In this document: positions 6,593 to 12,892 of the stretch, one piece after another | How positions within the stretch are numbered: position 1 is the first letter of the stretch | Layout: each line of letters starts with the position of its first letter | From: Bacillota bacterium | Lineage (GTDB): Bacteria; Bacillota; Clostridia; Peptostreptococcales; Anaerovoracaceae | Assembly: GCA_017523605.1 (NCBI GenBank) | Contig: JAFWVZ010000218.1 | Coordinates: 1-16,312 of the forward strand | DNA length: 16,312 nt | Reading direction: 5' to 3' | The notes under the pieces: model-generated | Databases searched by the model: none | The model's input: the letters and a program-made list of their open reading frames with translations, nothing else | What the model was told of the DNA's origin: nothing | Program-made: the position numbers and the translations under genes

Positions 6593-7213
6593 TCAAGGGC
6601 TATGCTCCTCTCCGATGCAAAGGAGACAAGGCGTATAGCCCTTTTGTTCTGCCTCGGAACGTGTCATCGTCTCAAAAGTCTTGGTAATGCTTGCGCAGCT
6701 CCTTCTGTGATACACCGATGAGTTCTCTGTATACAGACATACGTACGCGCCGTTCGGAAGCGTCCCCGGCTTGCATATCCTGCATGCAGAATACGTTCTT
6801 CGCACTGCGTTCGTAAGTATTATCTCCCTGTCGCCTTCTACCATCGTGCTGCAGCCCGCTTTGTGATACCTTATCCCTCGTTTCGGGAAAACATACACAA
6901 GCTCATCGTCCTCATCCGCTATTTTCCGCGATTCTCCGCAGAACGGACGGTAGACAAGCTTAAGAAGAACTCCGTTCCCGGGACGCGCAGTCTGAAAAAG
7001 AACGTCAGTTTCAAAGTCGAGCCCCGAAGCTGCGATCAAGTCCACCTGAGTCTTGGCTCTTGAAGCCATGTCCCTGAAAGCTGTCTCTTCCGCCCCGGCT
7101 TGATTTATGAGCGACAGGAGCAGGCATATCGATATTATGAATACCGGCAGCGTACACGCGGCATCCACGAACAAGGAGCCCCTGTTACTGGTAGATATAT
7201 GTCTGCTCAACAT
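6593..7213 (-). CDS. TadE-like pseudopilin with two HxxxC-x22-CxxC modules
   Basis: Last gene of the Tad operon, 206 residues. Residues 10-37 (NRGSLFVDAACTLP and a hydrophobic stretch) match the TadE/TadG N-terminus: a glycine cleavage point and one membrane helix. Asp replaces the usual Glu at position +5. The outer part carries two copies of a likely metal-binding module: H117, C121, C144, C147 and H169, C173, C196, C199, each with 22 residues between the second and third ligands. The pattern resembles the Ada-like zinc module found at the ends of secreted nucleases and surface proteins. ATG 7213 follows GGAGG by 7 bases. The start overlaps the DUF5702 gene by 29 bases, so translation is probably coupled. 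Role as a minor pilin or surface adapter is inferred. Confidence 0.75.
   Translation of the reverse strand: MLSRHISTSNRGSLFVDAACTLPVFIISICLLLSLINQAGAEETAFRDMASRAKTQVDLIAASGLDFETDVLFQTARPGNGVLLKLVYRPFCGESRKIADEDDELVYVFPKRGIRYHKAGCSTMVEGDREIILTNAVRRTYSACRICKPGTLPNGAYVCLYTENSSVYHRRSCASITKTFETMTRSEAEQKGYTPCLLCIGEEHSP
6595..6650 (+). terminator. Possible terminator of the shikimate-kinase-like gene, inside the tad 3' end
   Basis: AAGGGCTAT (6595-6603) pairs with ATAGCCCTT (6635-6643), followed by TTGTTCT. An inner CTCCT/AGGAG pair (6605-6609 with 6620-6625 region) may extend the stem. The left arm encodes the last residues of the convergent pilus gene. On the minus strand no T run follows, so it would serve only the plus-strand gene. 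The large loop makes it a weaker call. Confidence 0.45.
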
Positions 7214-8357
7214 CTCCCGTCCTCCCTCGGTGCACGAATGACGCGTTGAGGTCGAATCCGTACGCGTAGCCTTTGAATGAAAAGTTCCCGCCGTCGATCT
7301 TTGTAACGTTTATCTGCATTATATCCATTAGTCTGGCCAGCTTCTCGCTTCTTGGGATAAGCGCCAGGAACACCCTCAGGTACATGGAATAGTCCAGTCC
7401 GTCCACTTTTCCGCCCGCCAGTATAGTCCGCACCTCTTCCACGGTCTTAAGCACAGCGGCGGCTGTCGAAACAAGCAGCTCTCCGGTCTCAGACACGTAT
7501 TTCACCTCGTTGACCGCGAACCTGAGCGAGAAAAGGCTGAGTTTCACGGCCTTAAGATTAGCCTTGTCGGAACGGTTTCCGTACAGTATGTACTCCGTCT
7601 CAAGCTCCAGATAACCGTCTTTGGCCCTGACAGCATCCGAGCAGATCGCAAGTATGTACTCGTCCTCCAGAAGAGTGGAAAAAGCCAGATCCTTAATGCC
7701 TCCGGAGAACAGCAGCGACACTCTTTTATGGTACCCCAGCAGAGCGCTGGGAAGTTCCCTTGCCTCCTTTTCCGAAAGCGACCTGCCCCTGTTCCTGTCT
7801 GCATCTTTATCGAATTCTTTTTCTGCAGACACGGAAACATCTTGCTCCGCAGTATCTGAAGTTTCCCCTTCCGCGTCTGCGCCGGATCCGTCCGGCAGAC
7901 CGTCCATGAGACCGGATATCCCTCCGTCCGAGTGATCCAGTATATATTCCAGAACGTTTCCCTTTATTACGGCAGCCCCCGGCGCAAGTTTTCTGATCTG
8001 CGATCCGAACGCAGCCGTATCAAGAGCAGGATAAGCTTCCGCGCTGGCATTGATAAGAACGGAGGAAGGTTTTGCAAGCGCCTTTCCCCCGACCAGCGAA
8101 GAGTCTATGTAAAAGCGCGACAGTCTGGACAATAACGCATCATCGCCCCTGAGCGCAAAGACTCCGTATCTTTTATACAAGTCCTTCTGGTACTCCGAGA
8201 GCACGGACCGCCCGGCCGATGCACAGACTGTTTCCGCAATGCTTCTTGCAGCATGCGCAGATGCCGCGTTGATCATCAGTATCACGATCATGGACAGCGA
8301 GGCTAGGATGACTATCAGATATACCGTTGTAAAACCGCGCCGGTCCGTTCCGGTCAT
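7185..8357 (-). CDS. DUF5702-type Tad pilus-associated protein (TadG-like)
   Basis: About 390 residues, with RRGFTTVYLIVILASLSM near the N-terminus as a prepilin-like anchor (membrane helix about 10-30) and a long extracellular part. The stretch ARSIAETVCASAGRSVLSEYQKDLYKRYGVFAL is typical of DUF5702 proteins, which accompany Tad loci in Clostridia. Residues about 165-225 are rich in Asp, Glu, Gly and Ser and are probably a linker. The start chosen is ATG 8357, which overlaps the TGA of the TadE gene in an ATGA junction; an ATG at 8369 (MVHK) is an alternative. The protein probably stays anchored in the membrane and works as a minor pseudopilin or assembly factor; no direct function is established. 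Confidence 0.75.
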   Translation of the reverse strand: MTGTDRRGFTTVYLIVILASLSMIVILMINAASAHAARSIAETVCASAGRSVLSEYQKDLYKRYGVFALRGDDALLSRLSRFYIDSSLVGGKALAKPSSVLINASAEAYPALDTAAFGSQIRKLAPGAAVIKGNVLEYILDHSDGGISGLMDGLPDGSGADAEGETSDTAEQDVSVSAEKEFDKDADRNRGRSLSEKEARELPSALLGYHKRVSLLFSGGIKDLAFSTLLEDEYILAICSDAVRAKDGYLELETEYILYGNRSDKANLKAVKLSLFSLRFAVNEVKYVSETGELLVSTAAAVLKTVEEVRTILAGGKVDGLDYSMYLRVFLALIPRSEKLARLMDIMQINVTKIDGGNFSFKGYAYGFDLNASFVHRGRTGDVEQTYIYQ

Positions 8358-8539
8358 TTTATGTACCATCTTCCTCTTAAGATCTTTTCCGGCGGGAGCT
8401 TTCCGCCTTCGGTAAGCTCCCGTGCGTAAACGGTGTGTTCCGAACTGCTGATCTCTACTTTTTCGCACAGTTTCCATCCCAGCTCGATCATTCCGGCAAT
8501 GATGAGTATCACCAGCGGTATGATCAGAGCTGCTTCCAC
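8354..8539 (-). CDS. tadE: TadE-like minor pseudopilin (short)
   Basis: A 61-residue protein beginning at GTG 8539: VEAALIIPLVILIIAGMIELGWKL is the classic TadE N-terminal helix, followed by a short polar tail. AAGGA overlaps the flp stop codon and sits about 9 bases upstream of the GTG. Oddly, the same frame reads GNAQVEAAL just before the GTG, which places a glycine five residues before the glutamate exactly as in prepilin cleavage sites, but no ATG, GTG or TTG lies further upstream before the in-frame TAA. Either the protein is made without a leader or a non-standard start is used. The gene is shorter than most TadE proteins (often above 120 residues). Confidence 0.7.
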   Translation of the reverse strand: MEAALIIPLVILIIAGMIELGWKLCEKVEISSSEHTVYARELTEGGKLPPEKILRGRWYIK

Positions 8540-8552
8540 CTGCGCGTTTCCT

Positions 8553-8729
8553 TCAGAACCCCGCGCGAAAAAGGTCCTTGAATACCCCGTTAACGAATGA
8601 TGTTATCTGTTTATTGAATATAAGTCCTATCACTACAGCTATTGCTATAAGTATCGCGACCTGTACGAGTTCCATGCCCCTGTTGTCGCTTCTGAGGTCC
8701 AGTAACAGACCGTTTAAAAAGTTTCTCAT
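8553..8729 (-). CDS. flp: Flp-type major pilin (type IVb)
   Basis: A 58-residue protein, too short for many gene callers. It reads MRNFLNGLLLDLRSDNRGMELVQVAILIAIAVVIGLIF and so on. The motif NRG before MELVQVAIL is the Flp prepilin cleavage region: after the glycine, the hydrophobic helix forms the pilus core. Flp pilins polymerise into the Tad pilus shaft after cutting by a TadV/CpaA-like peptidase, which is not in this window. ATG 8729 is preceded by AAGGG at 7-8 bases, and lies 12 bases after the TadC stop. The glutamate falls at +2 after the likely cleavage glycine rather than the usual +5, so the exact cleavage point is uncertain. Confidence 0.85.
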   Translation of the reverse strand: MRNFLNGLLLDLRSDNRGMELVQVAILIAIAVVIGLIFNKQITSFVNGVFKDLFRAGF

Positions 8730-8741
8730 CTCTTTTCCCTT

Positions 8742-10001
8742 CTACATGTTCATGAATGACGGAGCGGCGGTTATTATTATCAGCGCCAGAAGAAGCAGCA
8801 CCAGCGGAAAGCACAGCTTAGTCTCAGCTTCCTTTATTTTTGCCTTAGCGTTGGTTACTCTGAAGTTCCACATGCGGTCCCTTTCCTGCTCCAGTTTTCC
8901 GGCAAGTTCGGCGCCGCTGCCTGCATGCTCAGCCGCCAGCGAAGCAAAACGCAGAAGGTCCGCCGAATCGGATGCCTTCGCAAACGAATGCAGTTCGTTC
9001 ACAAAGGATGTGTTTTTCTTTTCCGCGGACATCTTTATGTCCCGGAAAGCCCTGTACAGCGGGTTCCTGTCTTCCCGGGACTGCTCCGTGATCTTCGCGA
9101 AAGCGCTCTCGGCTATGAGCCCTGCGTTCAGCAGGAGCATCATTCGGAAGATCATGTTAGGCAGTTCAGCCTCGAGCATGCTGCGTCGTTTTTTCAGACG
9201 CCTTTCGGCTGCGTCGTCCCTGCTGAGCCATATGAATGCCGCGGCAAAAGCGCCTGTCGCGATGATGTATGCCGGAGCCTGTTTCTTTACTGCCGACCAT
9301 GTAAGAGACGCTCCTTCCGCATCGGAAGGCAGCGACAGCGCCGTACCTTCGGCATCCGAGCTCAGATCCTCACCCAGCCTTTCCGAAAGCAGCGCAAGGC
9401 TTTTTTCGTAATCCTCCGCATCCGGATCGAAACGAACTGTTACCTCCGACACTCTGGTGTATTCCCCTGCCCCCAGCTGCACCGTAAGGACAACGTCCGT
9501 CGGTCCGTCGATGCCCAGACAGTCGATCTGTTCCTCCTGCCAGGTGAGCGCAACTCCGCCGGGACCTGTTTTGGGAAACACGGGACCGTTCTTTAATTCT
9601 TCCGAAAGCCATGTCTCGCAGGCGTCGAACAGTTCATCCGCTTTTTCCGCGTCCACACGTTCAGGCAGGACGCTGATGCTTATTTCCCTGTCCAGCACAT
9701 GACCGTTATAGTCCATGTGCAGCAGTAGTTCCACGTCCTTGCCCGAATCGCCTCTTTCCAGCAGCGCAGCGATATCTTCCGACACATTCTTTCCGCCGGT
9801 ACGGATAAGCAGGAATGCCAGGACCGATGCCGCCAGCACCGCTCCTGCAGCCGCGGCAGCCGTGATCGTTCTCTTCCGGCGCGCCGAACGCGCATCTTCG
9901 TCAGAGAACACCAGCCACTTGTACGCAGCCAGTCTGCTTTGCCTCGGAGAACCTTTTACAGATCTATTTTCGTTATTCTTATGCCCCAGAGCATGGCGCA
10001 T
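8742..10001 (-). CDS. tadC: TadC-like pilus platform protein with large extracytoplasmic insert
   Basis: About 419 residues from ATG 10001. The C-terminal half holds the type II secretion F domain: ELPNMIFRMMLLLNAGLIAESAFAKI (about 279-305) and a final membrane helix LCFPLVLLLLALIIITAAPSF (about 396-416). TadC pairs with TadB as the inner-membrane platform on which CpaF acts. Unusually, an N-terminal helix (45-67) is followed by about 175 residues of mostly soluble, acidic sequence and a second helix (243-259). The insert contains no motif I recognise. The start is uncertain: ATG 10001 overlaps tadB by 46 bases and has no clear Shine-Dalgarno; a GTG at 10019 is in frame, and conserved-looking sequence begins near RLAAYKWLVF. 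Confidence 0.8.
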   Translation of the reverse strand: MRHALGHKNNENRSVKGSPRQSRLAAYKWLVFSDEDARSARRKRTITAAAAAGAVLAASVLAFLLIRTGGKNVSEDIAALLERGDSGKDVELLLHMDYNGHVLDREISISVLPERVDAEKADELFDACETWLSEELKNGPVFPKTGPGGVALTWQEEQIDCLGIDGPTDVVLTVQLGAGEYTRVSEVTVRFDPDAEDYEKSLALLSERLGEDLSSDAEGTALSLPSDAEGASLTWSAVKKQAPAYIIATGAFAAAFIWLSRDDAAERRLKKRRSMLEAELPNMIFRMMLLLNAGLIAESAFAKITEQSREDRNPLYRAFRDIKMSAEKKNTSFVNELHSFAKASDSADLLRFASLAAEHAGSGAELAGKLEQERDRMWNFRVTNAKAKIKEAETKLCFPLVLLLLALIIITAAPSFMNM

Positions 10002-10822
10002 ACGATCAATGCAAGACACAGACTCATCACCACCCTTCCGGCCGCGGTCTCGTACAGCACGGCCAGATAACTGTAGCCGAGGATGTTAAGGCCTGCCAGC
10101 ACTGCCACAGGCATTATGCTTAAAAGCAGAACATCAAGTTTTTTCTGGGATATGAGCGCCCTGGCCTCGTCCCGGACACTTATCCTTCCTATTAAGAGTT
10201 CCGCGGTCTTAAGGCAGACCTCTTCCAGATCGCCTCCGCAGCGCTGGCACGCGGCGTAGGCCGACGCGAACTGCTTTATCTCCGGGACCCCGCTCCGACG
10301 TCCCAGATCTTCCAGCAGCACGCCGATGTCCGCGTGGGTGCTCTCATATCTTTCTGCTATGTACGCAAGTTCGGCTGCAATGTCGCCGGATGCTCCGCCG
10401 TTCTGTTCGGCCGACTTCCCGGCCAGCGCGATCGCAGACGGCATCTGCCTTCCGGCGGCGACTGCGCCGGATATGGTATACAGCGCGTCCTTAAAGCCCC
10501 TGAGAAGCGTTTCCCTGCGTTTTTCCGCGGCGAACGACTGATATATCCTCTCGAGCGGAAAACTCGCCAGACAGGCCGCCAGGCCCGCGTACGCGGATCT
10601 GTAGAAAAGCAGTCCCAGCAGAAAAAGGCACGCGCAGGATACCGAATAATAAAGCAGCCTGTCCTTTACGGAAAGATCTGCCGACCTATAATCCGTCAGG
10701 CAGCTGCGCTCCCCGCAGTCTGAGTTTTTCCGTTTTCGCGAGCTTTTCTCCGGTGGCTCCGAGCCCTTTTCCCGGCTCGTATCCGAAAAGCTGCGCAAGC
10801 CTGACTTCTCCGTTCTCGACAC
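9956..10822 (-). CDS. tadB: TadB-like pilus platform protein
   Basis: A 288-residue membrane protein of the type II secretion F family. Two helices occur near 58-85 (LLYYSVSCACLFLLGLLFYRSAYAGLAAC), then a cytoplasmic domain with FKDALYTISGAVAAGRQMPSAIALA and AAELAYIAERYE, then two C-terminal helices. It forms the membrane base with TadC. The start is GTG 10822, preceded by GGAGG at 6 bases, which makes a 137-base overlap with cpaF and a basic, polar N-terminal extension of about 42 residues. No ATG, GTG or TTG occurs between the cpaF stop and the first helix, so the gene must begin inside cpaF unless a CTG is used. The extension could, however, be shorter (TTG 10798). Confidence 0.8.
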   Translation of the reverse strand: MSRTEKSGLRSFSDTSREKGSEPPEKSSRKRKNSDCGERSCLTDYRSADLSVKDRLLYYSVSCACLFLLGLLFYRSAYAGLAACLASFPLERIYQSFAAEKRRETLLRGFKDALYTISGAVAAGRQMPSAIALAGKSAEQNGGASGDIAAELAYIAERYESTHADIGVLLEDLGRRSGVPEIKQFASAYAACQRCGGDLEEVCLKTAELLIGRISVRDEARALISQKKLDVLLLSIMPVAVLAGLNILGYSYLAVLYETAAGRVVMSLCLALIVCAMLWGIRITKIDL

Positions 10823-11888
10823 CTCTTACCTCCGATATCTCTATCACTCTTCTGTGGCCGTCCTGAGTCCTGGCAAGATGCACGAAGACATCTATGGACT
10901 GGGCTATCTGGCTGCGTACGGCGTCTATCGGAAAACCCGTTTCCGACAGGAACATCGTCTCCAGTCTGCCTATCATGCCCGCAGCGGAATTCGCGTGTCC
11001 CGTGGACAGCGAACCGTCATGTCCGGTGCTCATCGCCGCCAGCATGTCTACAACTTCGGCGCCCCTTACTTCCCCGACTATAATGCGGTCCGGCCTCATC
11101 CGGAGGCTGGCGCGGATAAGATCCTTTATGGTGACCGCTCCGCGCCCCTGAGCGTTCGCGCCCTTTGCCTCCAGCCTTACGAGGTTCTGGTGCGACCGTA
11201 TCTGCAGCTCCGCGCTGTCCTCTATCACTATCACCCTTTCCTGAGGAGGGATGTGGTCGGAAAGGATGTTGAGGAACGTAGTCTTGCCGGAACTGGTGCC
11301 GCCGCTGACGAAGATGTTGTACCTGCATTCCACCAGCAGTTTAAGCAACTCAGCGGCCCGGGAGCTGATGTCGCCCTGAGCGACGAGGTCTTCCATGGTC
11401 ATGCGTCCTTTGTTGAACTTACGTATGGTAAGTATGGGTCCGCCGATGGCGACGTTAGCGCCTACTGCGTTGATCCTGGAGCCGTCGGAAAGCCTGGCGT
11501 CGACTATGGGGTTGAGCTCGTTCATCTCTCTTCCCACTCTCGCGGCAAGCCTTTGGATCACCTGTTCCAGCTGCCTCGGGGTCTCGAAGAACACGTCCGA
11601 CCTTTCTATGCCGCTGCCTCTTTCTATGAACACCGCTCCTGGTCCGTTGACCATTATCTCCGTTACCTGCGGATCGTCCGCAAGGTCCTGCAAGATCTCC
11701 AGCTCGCAGCGAAGCGTGCAGTAGACCAGCCTTACGGCTCTTTTCATCTCCGCGTAGCTTCTGCTCTTCAGCCCGCACTTTTTGCCGGCAAGTTCGGTAA
11801 AGCAAATGTCCTTGCATATCCTTAAGACGTCTTCGTCCCCGGACGCCGGACTTACGCTTTCCCTTACGCTCTGCGCAAGCCTAAGCAC
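10686..11888 (-). CDS. cpaF: CpaF/TadA pilus assembly ATPase
   Basis: A 400-residue secretion ATPase that drives Tad pilus assembly from the cytoplasmic side. The Walker A motif GGTSSGKTT is at 196-204, an IEDSAELQI acidic box near 222-230, the Walker B region DRIIVGEVRG at 267-276, and the histidine box STGHDGSLSTGHANS near 287-301. The N-terminal part includes the conserved VTEIMVNGP and RLSDGSRINAV segments. Length is typical for the family. The start is GTG 11888: GAGGA lies 7-8 bases upstream, and the codon is 13 bases after the CpaE-like stop. The earlier in-frame start at 11963 would overlap the upstream gene and is less likely. Confidence 0.93.
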   Translation of the reverse strand: MLRLAQSVRESVSPASGDEDVLRICKDICFTELAGKKCGLKSRSYAEMKRAVRLVYCTLRCELEILQDLADDPQVTEIMVNGPGAVFIERGSGIERSDVFFETPRQLEQVIQRLAARVGREMNELNPIVDARLSDGSRINAVGANVAIGGPILTIRKFNKGRMTMEDLVAQGDISSRAAELLKLLVECRYNIFVSGGTSSGKTTFLNILSDHIPPQERVIVIEDSAELQIRSHQNLVRLEAKGANAQGRGAVTIKDLIRASLRMRPDRIIVGEVRGAEVVDMLAAMSTGHDGSLSTGHANSAAGMIGRLETMFLSETGFPIDAVRSQIAQSIDVFVHLARTQDGHRRVIEISEVRGVENGEVRLAQLFGYEPGKGLGATGEKLAKTEKLRLRGAQLPDGL

Positions 11889-11901
11889 GGATACTTCCTC
11901 A

Positions 11902-12585
11902 TCAGATCTCTTTCGCAAGTCTGCGCACCTCCGATCCAAGCTGGCCGTAAAGATCCGGCTCATCCTCGTCGTGGAAACTGAAGAAACGGTGGACGTTTCC
12001 GTGCATCTCCGAAAGCATCAGATACAGTTCCTCGGACGGTCCGTAGAGCTTGTCCTGCCATCCGTAGCAGACCACTATGCTGTCGCAGACGTCCAGTACG
12101 CCGGGCGCCTGGGAACACGATGCCGGAACGTCTACGATGATCTTGTCGAAACAAGGCAGAAGACTCTCCAGTATCCGCACGATCTCCTTACCGTCCGCCA
12201 ATGTGAGCGGATTCCTGGGACCGTCCGCGGGAAGCCTGGATACGCCCGAAGCGTCTCTGACAAACAGGTGAGCAGTATCCGGAGCATCTCCGGAAAGAAG
12301 CAGTTCGAAGAGCCTCCTTGAGGACGGTCCGTTCTGCCAGCAAGCTTTGGAAGACAGAAGATCCAGGCTGAGATAAGCCACATCCATTCCGCAAAGTTCC
12401 GCGTAGTTGCGCGCAAGCATGAGAGCGGTGCTGGATGTTCCGGAGCCTCCCGTACCGGAGGTGAATCCGATGACGTCCGCCGTCCTTCCGTCTTTTTCGG
12501 CTGCTGCGGCGGCCGGCTTTGACTCCGGACGGCGCTCCATTACCATGAACACATTTTCTCTTTCCTGCCTTGCTGCGTATTCCAT
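11902..12585 (-). CDS. CpaE/TadZ-like pilus localisation ATPase homologue
   Basis: First gene of the Tad operon, 227 residues, of the MinD/ParA-like P-loop superfamily. The nucleotide loop reads GFTSGTGGSGTSSTALMLARNYA (40-62). Both lysines of the usual deviant Walker A (KGGxGKT) are absent. CpaE/TadZ proteins are known to carry atypical loops of the form GGxGxST, so this supports the assignment and suggests weak or no ATP hydrolysis. KIIVDVPAS (near 146-154) fits the following Walker B-like strand. In known systems TadZ/CpaE places the pilus machine at a cell site. The start is ATG 12585, preceded by AAAGGGG about 9 bases upstream; further in-frame ATGs at residues 14 and 16 are possible. 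Confidence 0.8.
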   Translation of the reverse strand: MEYAARQERENVFMVMERRPESKPAAAAAEKDGRTADVIGFTSGTGGSGTSSTALMLARNYAELCGMDVAYLSLDLLSSKACWQNGPSSRRLFELLLSGDAPDTAHLFVRDASGVSRLPADGPRNPLTLADGKEIVRILESLLPCFDKIIVDVPASCSQAPGVLDVCDSIVVCYGWQDKLYGPSEELYLMLSEMHGNVHRFFSFHDEDEPDLYGQLGSEVRRLAKEI

Positions 12586-12617
12586 TTTCTAAAACCCCTT
12601 TCGCTCCCTCCGACTCG

Positions 12618-12646
12618 ATTTTACGGGACGCTGAACGCCCCTTCAA
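12618..12646 (-). promoter_or_regulatory. Predicted promoter of the Tad operon
   Basis: On the minus strand, TTGAAG (12646-12641) and TAAAAT (12623-12618) are 17 bases apart. The start of transcription would be near 12611, about 26 bases before the ATG of the CpaE-like gene. Confidence 0.55.
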
Positions 12647-12687
12647 GCAAACTATTGGTAAAAACGGCACACACTTTTCGGGACTGC

Positions 12688-12760
12688 GGAACGTTCCCTA
12701 AAGATCGGAAAAAAGCGTTCGGACAGACACGGACGGAACGATATCAATGGTTCGGGAACG
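12688..12760. other. Gap with repeated GAAC/GTTC half-sites upstream of the Tad promoter
   Basis: The 300-base gap between the Tad operon and glyQS contains no supportable gene. Besides the Tad promoter and the glyQS terminator it holds clustered GAAC/GTTC half-sites: GGAACGTTCC (12688-12697), CGTTCGGAC (12716-12724), GGACGGAACG (12731-12740) and GGTTCGGGAAC (12749-12759). They lie 40 to 120 bases upstream of the predicted -35 box and could be regulator binding sites. The spacing does not match the LexA box. Confidence 0.3.
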
Positions 12761-12810
12761 GTCTCCTGCGCAGTCGTCCGGATACGCGGCGCCGGCCTTT
12801 TACGCAACAG

Positions 12811-12839
12811 AAAAACGGCCCCGCATCTCTGCGGGACCG
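12811..12839 (-). terminator. Terminator of the era-recO-glyQS operon
   Basis: On the minus strand CGGTCCCGCA, loop GAGA, TGCGGGGCCG makes a ten-pair stem (one G-U) at 12839-12816, followed by five T (12815-12811). It lies about 55 bases after the glyQS stop. Confidence 0.92.
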
Positions 12840-12892
12840 CCATATTATTACTATATTCAGTACTCAGGAACAGTATCCTGGATCCTATGCTT

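Noticed and set aside
10854..11825. 323-codon open frame on the plus strand
   Set aside because: Antisense to cpaF, whose ATPase motifs are complete.
12688..12760. LexA (SOS) boxes in the gap upstream of the Tad operon
   Set aside because: GAAC and GTTC half-sites are present, but none has the four-base spacing of the Bacillota LexA box.
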